From: Halioglobus sp.
GTDB lineage: Bacteria; Pseudomonadota; Gammaproteobacteria; Pseudomonadales; Halieaceae
Direction: 5' to 3'
NCBI GenBank assembly: GCA_002699145.1
Contig: PABK01000032.1
Span: 1 to 64,000, forward strand
DNA length: 64,000 nucleotides
Shown here: piece after piece, positions 29,046-38,091 of the stretch
Position numbering within the stretch: position 1 is the stretch's first letter
How the letters are laid out: each line of letters begins with the position of its first letter
The notes under the pieces: model-generated
Database searches by the model: none
Told to the model about the DNA's origin: nothing
Seen by the model: the letters and a program-made list of their open reading frames with translations, nothing else
Program-made: the position numbers and the translations under genes

Positions 29046-29417
29046 ATGCGCAAGATAGTCCCCCTTCTCACCCTGCTGTGCCTGGCGCTGACCGCCGGCT
29101 GCAACCAAGACAACGGCGCAACAGGCGCCTTCAGCGAGAACAACAGCGCGACCCTGGTGCCCGCCGACCCCGACCTGGCGGCCATCTACAACCGCAGTTG
29201 CCGCAGCTGCCACACCGTGGCAGCGACCGGCTCGCCGCTGACCGGCGACCGCGCCGCCTGGGCGCCGCGGCTGGAAAAAGGCATGGACGTACTGGTCGAC
29301 AACGTGGTCGGCGGCTTTGGCGGCATGCCGCCGTTCGGCCTGTGCATGGACTGCGACGCCGGGCAGTTCGAGGCGCTGATCGACTTCATGTCGACGGCCG
29401 GGCGGGCCGCGCCATGA
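29046..29417 (+). CDS. Cytochrome c5-family monoheme lipoprotein/periplasmic protein
   Basis: LTAGC lipobox-like; CRSCH heme motif; MPPFGLCMDCDAGQFEALIDFM c5-type C-terminus. Confidence 0.88.
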   Translation: MRKIVPLLTLLCLALTAGCNQDNGATGAFSENNSATLVPADPDLAAIYNRSCRSCHTVAATGSPLTGDRAAWAPRLEKGMDVLVDNVVGGFGGMPPFGLCMDCDAGQFEALIDFMSTAGRAAP

Positions 29418-30772
29418 AGCGTCGCGATGTGCTGGGCGCGCTGCTTGCAGTCGCCGCCTCCTCCACCCTGCCGCTGTCCGCGGTGGCGCAGCAGGCGGCG
29501 CCGAGGCGCCTGCCCTGGCGCAACTGGTCGGGTTCCCAGCACTGCCTGCCGGAGGCGCGCCTGGCGCCGGCCAGCGTCGACGAATTGCGCTCCCTGGTCA
29601 GGTCCGCGCACACCGTGCGACCGGTGGGCGCGGGGCATTCCTTTTCCGCGCTGGTGCCCACCGACGGCACCATCGTCTCGCTGTCCCGGCTCAGCGGAAT
29701 CGTCGCGCATGATACGGACAGCCTGCAGGCCACCGTGTGGGCGGGAACGCGCCTGGGCGACATCGGCGCACCGCTGGAACAGGCGGGCCAGGCGCTGCTC
29801 AACATGCCCGACATCGACGAACAGACCCTGGCGGGTTGCCTGTCCACGGCAACCCACGGCACCGGCGCGGGCATCGGCTGCATGTCGACCTTTGTCCGCG
29901 GCCTGCAACTGGTGGACGGACGCGGCAACGTCATCGATTGCGACGCCGACAACCATCCTGACGTATACAACGCGGCGCGCGTATCGCTGGGCGCCCTGGG
30001 CATTATCACCCAGGTGCGCCTGCAGAACACCGCGCCCTACCGCCTGCGGCGGGAGACGCGCTGGCGCAGCTTCGACGAGATCATGGAGACCGCCGAGGCC
30101 TCGGCGGACCGCCACCGCAACTTCGAGTTCTACTACATCCCCTTTTCCGGCATGGGCTTCACCGACAGCCACGACCTCACCGACGAACCCCTGGGCAGTA
30201 CCGAGAAAATCGACCAGAACGAGGGCGCCGAGGATCTCAAGACTATCCGCGACCTGCTCGAACGCGTGCCGAAACTGCGCCAGCTGCTGCTCGGCAGCTA
30301 CCTGCGCATCCTCGACGACGAGGTATCGGTGGAAAGTTCGTGGAAGAACTACGCCAGCGAGCGCAACGTGCGCTTCAATGAAATGGAGTATCACCTGCCG
30401 CGGGAACACGGCCTGACCGCCCTGCGCGAAATCCGCCAGGTGCTGGAGAAGGACTTCCCGGAAGTGTTTTTCCCCATCGAGTTCCGCTACGTCAAGGGCG
30501 ACGACATCTGGTTGAGCCCGTTCCACGGCCGTGACACCTGCTCCATCGCCGTGCACCGCTACTTCGACGAGGACTACGCGCCCTATTTCGCCGCCATCGA
30601 ACCGATCTTTCGCAAGTACCACGGCCGGCCACACTGGGGCAAGCTCAACACCCTGGACCGCCAGGCGTTGCGCGCGCTCTATCCCGACTGGGACCGCTTC
30701 GCCGCGGTGCGCCGGGAACTCGACCCCCAGGGCCGCTTTCTCAACACCTACCTGCGCTCCCTGTTCGGTTGA
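29414..30772 (+). CDS. FAD-linked sugar-lactone oxidase-like protein (D-arabinono-1,4-lactone oxidase type), probable Tat/Sec export
   Basis: ATGA overlap with upstream gene; MKRRDVLGALLAVAASSTLPLSAVAQQ; FAD_binding_4-like VRPVGAGHSFSALVPTDGTIVSLSRLSGI, LSTATHGTGAGIGCMSTFVRGLQLV; ALO-type C-terminus (HWGKLNTLDRQALRALYPDWDRFAAVRRELDPQGRFLNTYLRSLFG). Confidence 0.88.
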   Translation: MKRRDVLGALLAVAASSTLPLSAVAQQAAPRRLPWRNWSGSQHCLPEARLAPASVDELRSLVRSAHTVRPVGAGHSFSALVPTDGTIVSLSRLSGIVAHDTDSLQATVWAGTRLGDIGAPLEQAGQALLNMPDIDEQTLAGCLSTATHGTGAGIGCMSTFVRGLQLVDGRGNVIDCDADNHPDVYNAARVSLGALGIITQVRLQNTAPYRLRRETRWRSFDEIMETAEASADRHRNFEFYYIPFSGMGFTDSHDLTDEPLGSTEKIDQNEGAEDLKTIRDLLERVPKLRQLLLGSYLRILDDEVSVESSWKNYASERNVRFNEMEYHLPREHGLTALREIRQVLEKDFPEVFFPIEFRYVKGDDIWLSPFHGRDTCSIAVHRYFDEDYAPYFAAIEPIFRKYHGRPHWGKLNTLDRQALRALYPDWDRFAAVRRELDPQGRFLNTYLRSLFG

Positions 30773-30778
30773 GCTGAT

Positions 30779-32050
30779 ATGAAACGGCGCACACTGTTAC
30801 TGGGCGGACTGGCGGGCGCGGCCGGCCTGACCCTGCTGGCGCGGCCGCGCGATCACGGCGAGAACCACTCGGCGTGGTTCCGCCAGTTGAGCAACGCCCT
30901 GGACGGGGCCGGGCGCGCCGGCCCGACCCTGGTCATCGACCGCGCGCAGCTGGCCGCCAACGTGCGCACCTTGCAGGGCCACGTGCAGGGGCGTTTCGAC
31001 TACCGCATCGTCGCCAAGTCGCTGCCCTCGCCGGACCTGCTACAGGCGGTGATCGAGGAGTCCGGCAGCCGCCGGCTGATGCTGTTCCACCAGCCGTTCA
31101 TCAACCTTGCGGCGCGGCGCTTTCCCGACGCGGATATCCTGCTGGGTAAACCCATGCCGGTGGCGGCGGCACACAACTTCTACCGCCAGTTCGACGGCGG
31201 CGGCTTCGACCCCGCCAGGCAGCTGCGCTGGCTGCTGGACACGCCGCAGCGGGTGCAGCAGTACGCCCGGCTCGCCGCGCAGCTCGACACCGACATGCTC
31301 GCCTGCGTGGAGATCGACGTCGGCCTGCACCGCGGCGGCGCCGCCACGGATGCGCAACTGCTGGCCATGCTCGACGCGATCGAGGCGGCGCCGCGCCTGC
31401 ACTTCTGCGGCTTCATGGGCTATGAACCGCACATCGTCAAGGCGCCCGGCGACCCGCTGCGCTACCGCGACCAGGCCATGGCCAGGTACCGGCGCTGCGT
31501 CGAGGTGGCGCGCGCGCACCTGGGCGCGCGCTGGCCGGCGGACGCCGTGCTCAACGCCGGCGGCAGCCCCACCTACCAGCTCTATGACCAGGGCGAGTTC
31601 CCGTTCAACGAGCTGGCGGCCGGTTCCTGCCTGGTCAAACCGACGGATTTCGACCTGCCCTCCCTGGCCGATCACCGCCCGGCCGCGTGGATCGCCACGC
31701 CGGTGCTGAAAAGCCAGGACAGGCTGCAGATACCGGGCATCGACGTGGGACCCCTGCAGTCCCTGTGGAACCCGAACCGCGCGCGCAGTTTCTTCACCTA
31801 CGGCGGCTACTGGAAGGCCGTCCCCGAATCGCCCCGGGGGCTGCTCAACAATGCGCTGTTCGGCCGCTCCACCAACCAGGAGATGTACAACGGCTCGGCC
31901 AGCATCGACCTGCAGCCGGACGACTGGATCTTCCTGCGCCCGACCCAGAGCGAGTTCGTCTTCCTGCAGTTCGGCGATATCGCCGTATACGAGCACGGCG
32001 CGATCAGCGAACACTGGCCGGTGTTCGGCGAGGGCGGCTTCACCGGCTGA
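30779..32050 (+). CDS. Alanine-racemase-N / D-threonine-aldolase-like PLP enzyme with Tat-like signal
   Basis: MKRRTLLLGGLAGAAGLTLLA; DFY-like FDYRIVAKSLPSPDLLQ lysine region; ACVEIDVGLHRGGAATD; FCGFMGYEPHI. Confidence 0.75.
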   Translation: MKRRTLLLGGLAGAAGLTLLARPRDHGENHSAWFRQLSNALDGAGRAGPTLVIDRAQLAANVRTLQGHVQGRFDYRIVAKSLPSPDLLQAVIEESGSRRLMLFHQPFINLAARRFPDADILLGKPMPVAAAHNFYRQFDGGGFDPARQLRWLLDTPQRVQQYARLAAQLDTDMLACVEIDVGLHRGGAATDAQLLAMLDAIEAAPRLHFCGFMGYEPHIVKAPGDPLRYRDQAMARYRRCVEVARAHLGARWPADAVLNAGGSPTYQLYDQGEFPFNELAAGSCLVKPTDFDLPSLADHRPAAWIATPVLKSQDRLQIPGIDVGPLQSLWNPNRARSFFTYGGYWKAVPESPRGLLNNALFGRSTNQEMYNGSASIDLQPDDWIFLRPTQSEFVFLQFGDIAVYEHGAISEHWPVFGEGGFTG

Positions 32051-32135
32051 CGCCTGCCGCGACCGCGATGGCCGACCGGGCGAGCGCTCCGCCGCACCCG
32101 GGTGTTACCATGGGGCGGAACCCGGAAGAGCGAAC

Positions 32136-33437
32136 ATGTTCGGCCTGCGATTTCCCATCACCACAGCGGAGCACACCCGTTCCTACTACGCCGCGACCGC
32201 GCCGGGGCGCAAGCGGGCGCCGCTTGGCGCGGACATCGAGGCCGACGTGCTGGTGGTCGGCGGGGGTTTCAGCGGCGTCAACACCGCGCTGGAGCTCGCC
32301 GAGCGCGGCGTCGACGTGGTGCTGCTGGAGGGCCACCGCATCGGCTGGGGCGCCAGCGGCCGCAACGGCGGCCAGGTGATCGGCGGCCTGGGGCACGACC
32401 CGGAGCGGTTCCGCCGCCGTATCGGCGCAGCAGGCGTGCGCCTGGTGCACGAACTCGGCGTGGAGTGCGTGGATATCCTGCGCGAGCGCGTCGCGCGCCA
32501 CGCCATCGACTGCGACCTGCGCTGGGGCTACTGCGACGTCGCCCTGAAGCCGCGCCACCTGCGCTGGCTGCAACAGGAGCAGCGCGACCAGTCAGCGCGC
32601 AATTACCCGCACGAACTGGTACTGCTGGGCCGTGATGAACTGCGCGATTTCGTCGGTTCCGATGCCTATGTCGGCGGCCTGTACAACCCCGGCGGGGCCG
32701 GCCAGGTGAACCCGCTGAAATTGTGCCAGGGCGAGGCAGAGGCGGCAGAGGCCGCCGGCGCGCGGCTGTTCGAGATGTCGCGCGTCGAGCGCATCGAGCA
32801 CGGCGCCACGCCCACGGCCTACACCGCGCAGGGCAGTGTGCGCGCGCGCCACCTGGTGCTGTGCGCCAACGCCCACCTGGACAACCTGGAGCCGCGCATC
32901 GCCGCGCGCATGATTCCCGCCAGCACCTGCATCATCGCCACAGAACCACTGGCGCCCGGGCTGGCGCGCGAGATCCTGCCGCGCGACGTGGCGGTGTGCG
33001 ACCAGCGCACCGCCCTGGACTACTTTCGCCTGTCCGCCGATCGCCGCCTGCTGTTCGGCGGCCTGTGCAACTACACTGGTCTGGTGCAGGAAAACTACGT
33101 CAGGATCATGCGCAGGAAAATGCTCGCGATCTTCCCGCAACTGGATGCCACGGGCATCGAGTTCGCCTGGGACGGGCAGATGGCCATCGGCATGAACCGC
33201 ATGCCGCAGGTTGGCCGGTTGGCGCCCAACAGTTACTACATACAGGCGTTCTCCGGTCACGGGGTCGCCCCCACCCATATCATGGCGCGCCTGGTGGCCG
33301 AGGCGATCTGCGCGGAGTCGCGGCGCTTCGACGTCATCAGCGCCATTCCGCACCGGGCCTTTCCCGGCGGGCGTTACCTGCGCCGCCCGGCCATGGCCCT
33401 GGGCATGCTCTACTTCAAGGCGCTGGACTACCTGTAG
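32136..33437 (+). CDS. FAD-dependent oxidoreductase (DAO / gamma-glutamylputrescine oxidase-like)
   Basis: ADVLVVGGGFSGVNTALELAERGVDVVLLEGHRIGWGASGRNGGQV; RRLLFGGLCNYTG; SGHGVAPTHIMARLVAEA. ATG at 32136 preferred. Confidence 0.9.
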   Translation: MFGLRFPITTAEHTRSYYAATAPGRKRAPLGADIEADVLVVGGGFSGVNTALELAERGVDVVLLEGHRIGWGASGRNGGQVIGGLGHDPERFRRRIGAAGVRLVHELGVECVDILRERVARHAIDCDLRWGYCDVALKPRHLRWLQQEQRDQSARNYPHELVLLGRDELRDFVGSDAYVGGLYNPGGAGQVNPLKLCQGEAEAAEAAGARLFEMSRVERIEHGATPTAYTAQGSVRARHLVLCANAHLDNLEPRIAARMIPASTCIIATEPLAPGLAREILPRDVAVCDQRTALDYFRLSADRRLLFGGLCNYTGLVQENYVRIMRRKMLAIFPQLDATGIEFAWDGQMAIGMNRMPQVGRLAPNSYYIQAFSGHGVAPTHIMARLVAEAICAESRRFDVISAIPHRAFPGGRYLRRPAMALGMLYFKALDYL

Positions 33438-33450
33438 GCGCTATCGCGCC
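33437..33450. terminator. Small hairpin (ggcgc-tatc-gcgcc) at the convergent junction
   Basis: Read directly; no strong T tract, so weak evidence for intrinsic termination. Confidence 0.3.
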
Positions 33451-33493
33451 GCCCCGGCTGGTCCGGACCGCCTCGCGGCCCGGGGCCTTGGCA

Positions 33494-33979
33494 TCAACGC
33501 AGGGAGAACTGCGCGGCGGCAGTGCGCTCGGCCAGGGCGAGATTTTTCGCCACCGGGCGCGAGCGCGGCTGCAGCCGGGCGGCGGCGCGGAAATCCGCTA
33601 TCGCCGCATCGGTACGCCCCTGTAACAGGCGCATCACGCCGCGGTTGTTGCGGAAACTCCAGGCGGCGCTGCCGCCGCCCTCCTCCACGGCCGCGTCGCA
33701 GGCGGGTTCGGCGCGCTGCCAGTCTCCCTGGGCGAAGTACGCCCGGCAAACCAGGTCGTGCGCGGCGGCGCGCTGGGCGCCGGGGCGCAATTCCAGCACG
33801 CGCCCCTGCAGCAGCGCCAGGCTGCGCCGGGGCTGGCCCCGCTCCAGGGCGCGCTCGGCCTTGGCCAGCAGCGGCGGCTGGTAGTGCTCCAGGGGTTCGG
33901 CGGCGGCGCGGCTGTGCCAGAGCAGCAACGTCATCGCGCTGACTGCGCCGGCGGTAAGGAAAACCCGGAAACCGTGCAT
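33494..33979 (-). CDS. Small exported TPR-like protein
   Basis: Signal peptide; TPR-like helices (AHDLVCRAYFAQGDWQRAEPACDAAVEEGG; RNNRGVMRLLQGRTDAAIADFRAAARLQP). Confidence 0.65.
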   Translation of the reverse strand: MHGFRVFLTAGAVSAMTLLLWHSRAAAEPLEHYQPPLLAKAERALERGQPRRSLALLQGRVLELRPGAQRAAAHDLVCRAYFAQGDWQRAEPACDAAVEEGGGSAAWSFRNNRGVMRLLQGRTDAAIADFRAAARLQPRSRPVAKNLALAERTAAAQFSLR

Positions 33980-34072
33980 GGTGTTTCTCCTCGTGTGATG
34001 GGTTTACGCCAGCCACCTTATCTATTAAATTTACGCATAACAATTCAATTAATGACTACTTGATATGCATTT

Positions 34073-35002
34073 ATGAATAGAAAGAGCAGCCTGCGGGACT
34101 GGGCGGACATCCGCCTGTTTCTCGCCATCCTGGATCACGGCAGCCTGGTGGCCGCCGCCGAACAACTGGGACTCACCCAGCCCACGGTGGGCCGCCGCCT
34201 GGCCGCCCTGGAGGCGCGCTTCGACACGCCCCTGTTCGTGCGCGCAGGACGGCGCATGCAACTGACCGACGCCGGCGACAGCATCCTGGAGAGCGCGCGG
34301 CGCATGGAACGGGAAATGCTCGCCATCGAGCGCAGCCTGGAGGTGCAGTCCAAGGCGCTGGTCGGCGAGGTGACCATCTCCGCCACCGAGGGCACGGGGA
34401 CGCAATGGCTGACACCCGTCCTGCGCGATTTCCACCGCCGCTACCCGGAGATCGTGGTCAAGGTGCAGATCGACAACCGCACCGTGGACCTGCTGCACCG
34501 CGAGGCGGATATCGCCCTGCGCCTGGGCCAGCCGACCCAGGGCGAACTGATCGCCCGGCGCCTGGCCAGCGTGGGCTTCGGTCTTTACGCCAGCCCGGAT
34601 TACCTGGCCGAACTGGGGACGCCGACCCGCGTGGAGGACCTCGCCACACACCACATGGTGGGGCTGGACGCGGCGGGCACACGCATCGACTCGGCCCTGG
34701 CCTTTCCCACAGCGCAGCCGCTGCCGGGCAACTACGTCTACCTCAGTAATAGCCCGGCGGCACAGCTGTCGGCGGTGCAGTGCGGGCTCGGTATCGGGGT
34801 GATCTCCCATCGCTGGGCGGCGATGGTCGACGGCCTGGTGCGGGTGCTGCCGGATTTCACCGCCGCCAGTGTCGACCTGTGGCTGGTATCGCACGAGGAA
34901 CTGCGCCACAGCGCGCGCATTCGCGCCCTGTCGGATTTTATCGCCGAACGGGTGCGCGACGATGCACCCCTGTTCGCCCAGGGGTCGACATCCGCGGCCT
35001 AG
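34073..35002 (+). CDS. LysR-family transcriptional regulator
   Basis: DWADIRLFLAILDHGSLVAAAEQLGLTQPTVGRRLAALEARFDTPLFVRAGRRMQLTDAG. Confidence 0.93.
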   Translation: MNRKSSLRDWADIRLFLAILDHGSLVAAAEQLGLTQPTVGRRLAALEARFDTPLFVRAGRRMQLTDAGDSILESARRMEREMLAIERSLEVQSKALVGEVTISATEGTGTQWLTPVLRDFHRRYPEIVVKVQIDNRTVDLLHREADIALRLGQPTQGELIARRLASVGFGLYASPDYLAELGTPTRVEDLATHHMVGLDAAGTRIDSALAFPTAQPLPGNYVYLSNSPAAQLSAVQCGLGIGVISHRWAAMVDGLVRVLPDFTAASVDLWLVSHEELRHSARIRALSDFIAERVRDDAPLFAQGSTSAA

Positions 35003-35098
35003 GTGCTCGCGTCAATCCGCCCGACGCATGGGCAATGTGGAGGGAAACGCCGGGGCCGCCCGCGAGCGGGCCCGGCGATGCGATAGCGGGGCCTGGAA

Positions 35099-36112
35099 CT
35101 AGAAAGTGCGCCCGATACCCGCGGCGATCATCCAGCCGGCGCCGTCATTGAAGTCGATGTCACTGTCGTGATCGCCGTACAGTACCGCGATATTCGGCTG
35201 CCAGTGCTCGAGGCCGAACAGGTTGCGGAAGAACACCTGGCTGGCGAAGGTGATCGTGTCGGCGTCGTTGACGTCGCCGAAGATGGGATTCGTCTCGTCG
35301 CCCTCCAGCGTGGTGTAGGCGAGGTTGTTCGTCCAACTGAAGCTGTCGTTTCTGTGCAGCCAGCTGACCGCGACCTGGTAACCGTCCTGGGCCATGGCGT
35401 CGCCATCCAGGTCGTTGTCGATGTAGGTGAGGCTGGGACGCACGAGATTGCGCCCGTCGCCCAGCTCGAACAGGTAGCCCAGCTCGACCCTCATCTTGTC
35501 GCCCTCACGGTCCAGCAGGTCGCGCTCGGCATCGCTCAGGCCCAGGGCCTGGCCGCTGCGCTCCTCGTCCAGCTCCAGCTCACGCGACTGCACTTTCAGT
35601 TCGAACGCGGAGCCGAAGATCCGGTCCCAGGTAAAGCGGCCACCGGTTGATTCACGCTCGGTCGCCTTGCGCCGGGCGTCCAGCACGTAGGGGTCTTCCC
35701 ACACCTAGGTACTGGGGAAGGCGGAGGACATCAGGCCGAGCTGGAAGCGGCCGATACCGTCCAGGTCGTGGCGAACTGACAGCACGGTGGAGCGGTCGAA
35801 CTGCAGAAAGTCGGACAGGTCGTTACCCAGGCTGACCTGGGTCTTCAGGTTGGAGAAGGTGTAGTTGAGGGTAAGGTTCAGCAATGCCGTGGCGATATCC
35901 TCCCCGTCGGGTGAGTCGAAATCGTCCAGGGTCTTGTCACCCAGGTCCAGGTCTATACCCGACAGGCGGGCGAGGAAGTTCGACTCGATCTCACCGGCGC
36001 CGGCGGAGACGTTGAAGAAGCCCGAGAGCCCCGGCTGGTCGGGCATCTTGTCCAGCGCCAGCGCGGGCGAACCCAGCAGCGCCAGGGCGACGGTTGCGGC
36101 AATTTTTTTCAT
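35099..36112 (-). pseudogene. DUF2860-like outer-membrane protein gene interrupted by an in-frame amber codon
   Basis: MKKIAATVALALLGSPALA...GLMSSAFPST-[TAG 35707-35705]-VWEDPYVLDARRK...AAGIGRTF. Both halves are in one frame and collinear with a single OMP. Confidence 0.75.
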
Positions 36113-36143
36113 GTTTGTATCCTTCCCCGTAGTGTTGTCAAAA

Positions 36144-36155
36144 TGTGGTACCACA
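36144..36155. promoter_or_regulatory. Perfect 12-bp palindrome tgtggtaccaca, candidate operator
   Basis: Read directly; lies about 30 bp upstream of the DUF2860-like gene start codon. Confidence 0.45.
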
Positions 36156-36337
36156 CACGGGGAAATTCTCGCACAAGGCCACAGCGCAATACAGGGCACT
36201 TTGACCAATTATTTCAGGGCCGCCGGCCTCTCTGGCAGTCTGGCCAGCCGGCGGCACGGTATGTTGCAGATGCATTACAATGCCGGTCCCGGCCGGGTTC
36301 CCGGGCGCTGCCAGCGCCGCCGCAGCCGTGCAATCCA

Positions 36338-38089
36338 GTGATTACACCGGTGACAAGGTTCTGCCTGCTGCTACTGCTCCTGCTGCTGCCGATCGCGGTC
36401 CGCGCGGCCAGCCTGGACTATTCCCTGTCCGGACTGGACGGGGAACTCAAGCGCAACGTGCGCGCCTGGCTGGGCGCCCCGCCGCAGACCGCGCGCGAGC
36501 GCCAGGCCTTCGTCTCGCTGGCCCGCTCCAGGGTGAGCAAGGCCCTGCAGGCGCTGGGCTACTACCAGCCGCAGATCGATATCGAGGTCACACGCGAGGA
36601 ACCGGCCTGGTCCATGCACATCGCGGTGCAGCCGGGTGAGCCGGTGCGCATCAGCGCCATCGACATCCGCCTGCTCGGCGAGGCGGCGCGGGACGAGGAG
36701 TTCGCCAGCCTGCGCCAGGATCCCGGTTTTGCCGTCGGCGACCCCCTGCACCACGGCCACTTCGACGCTTTTCGCGGGCGCCTGCTGACCCTGGCCCAGC
36801 GGCGCGGCTACTTCGACGCCGACGTCAGCCAAAGCCAGGCGCGGGTGGATGCCGCCGCCGGGACGGCGACGATCGAGGTGGAACTGGCCAGCGGGCGGCG
36901 CTACCGCTTCGGCGAACTGCGCTACGACAGCGGCCTGGTCGACGCGGACACCCTGCGGGCGCTGCGCAGCTTCGAACGCGGCGCCCCCTACCTGCAGGCC
37001 AGGCTGCGCGAGTTCCAGGCCCGTATTCAGGGCACGGGCTTTTTCTCGGCGGTGCTGGTGGAACCGGTGGAGGAGCAGGCGCGCGACGGCGAGGTGCCCA
37101 TCGCACTGAGCCTGCAACCGGCGCGGCGGCACAGCTTCGACCTGGGCGTGGGGTACAGTACCGACACGGAAGAGCGTGTCTCACTGACCTGGCGTACGCC
37201 GCGCATCAATCGCTTCGGCCACAGCCAGCAGACACGCCTGGTTTACTCGCGCATCAATCCCAGCGGGCGCATCACCTACAACATCCCCCTGACACACCCG
37301 CTCAACGACATCCTGCAGCTGTGGGGCAGGACCGAGGAAAACGAGTTCGGCGACCTGGACAGCCAGCAGGACGAGCTCGGCCTGCGCCGTGAACTGCGCC
37401 GGCGCGACTGGATTCTCGGTTACTCCCTGCGCCAGCTCGACGAGTCCTGGGAGCTGCTGGGCGAGAGCCGCAGCAATGACTACCTGCTGCCCGGCGTCTC
37501 ACTCTCCAGTCGCATGCAGCGCGGTTCACTGGTCGACCCCCAGGCCGGCTTCAGCCAGCTGTACACGCTGGAAGCCGCGCGCGACAACCTCGGCTCGGAC
37601 GTCGACCTGGTGCGCCTGACCGGGCAGCTGCGCTACGTCTACACACCGCTCGAGCGGCACCGTCTGGTGGGCCGCACGGAACTCGGCTTCGCCGACATCG
37701 ACGATGAAGACCGCACCGAGCTGGCGCCCTCGCTGAACTTCTTCGCCGGCGGCAGCCAGAGCATTCGCGGCTTCGGCTACCAGTCGATCGGCAACGAGGT
37801 GCGGGTGACCCGCGCCAGCGGCGAACAGAAGAAATTGGTCGTGGGCGGTGATCGCCTGTTCGTGCTCAGTGCGGAGTACCAGTACTACTTCAGCGACCAG
37901 TGGCGTGGCGCCCTGTTCGTCGACGGCGGTGACGCCTTCGACGCCGGCGAATTCGACTGGCACTTCGGCGCCGGCTTCGGCATCCACTACCTGTCGCCGG
38001 TGGGCGCGATCCGCCTGGAACTGGGCAACAGCCTGAGCGAGGACAACCCGGACTGGCAACTGCACGTGAACATCGGGGCGGAGTTCTGA
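36338..38089 (+). CDS. tamA: TamA-like autotransporter assembly outer-membrane protein
   Basis: POTRA-like N-terminus and Omp85 barrel (RGFGYQSIG, GGDRLFVLSAEYQYYFSDQWRGALFVDGGDAF, GAIRLELGNSL); followed by tamB. GTG start inferred. Confidence 0.9.
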   Translation: MITPVTRFCLLLLLLLLPIAVRAASLDYSLSGLDGELKRNVRAWLGAPPQTARERQAFVSLARSRVSKALQALGYYQPQIDIEVTREEPAWSMHIAVQPGEPVRISAIDIRLLGEAARDEEFASLRQDPGFAVGDPLHHGHFDAFRGRLLTLAQRRGYFDADVSQSQARVDAAAGTATIEVELASGRRYRFGELRYDSGLVDADTLRALRSFERGAPYLQARLREFQARIQGTGFFSAVLVEPVEEQARDGEVPIALSLQPARRHSFDLGVGYSTDTEERVSLTWRTPRINRFGHSQQTRLVYSRINPSGRITYNIPLTHPLNDILQLWGRTEENEFGDLDSQQDELGLRRELRRRDWILGYSLRQLDESWELLGESRSNDYLLPGVSLSSRMQRGSLVDPQAGFSQLYTLEAARDNLGSDVDLVRLTGQLRYVYTPLERHRLVGRTELGFADIDDEDRTELAPSLNFFAGGSQSIRGFGYQSIGNEVRVTRASGEQKKLVVGGDRLFVLSAEYQYYFSDQWRGALFVDGGDAFDAGEFDWHFGAGFGIHYLSPVGAIRLELGNSLSEDNPDWQLHVNIGAEF

Positions 38090-38091
38090 GT

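Noticed and set aside
35705-35707. Pyrrolysine/recoded amber in the DUF2860-like gene
   Set aside because: No Pyl context in this kind of bacterium and the amber is not at a catalytic residue; nonsense mutation or sequencing error is more likely.
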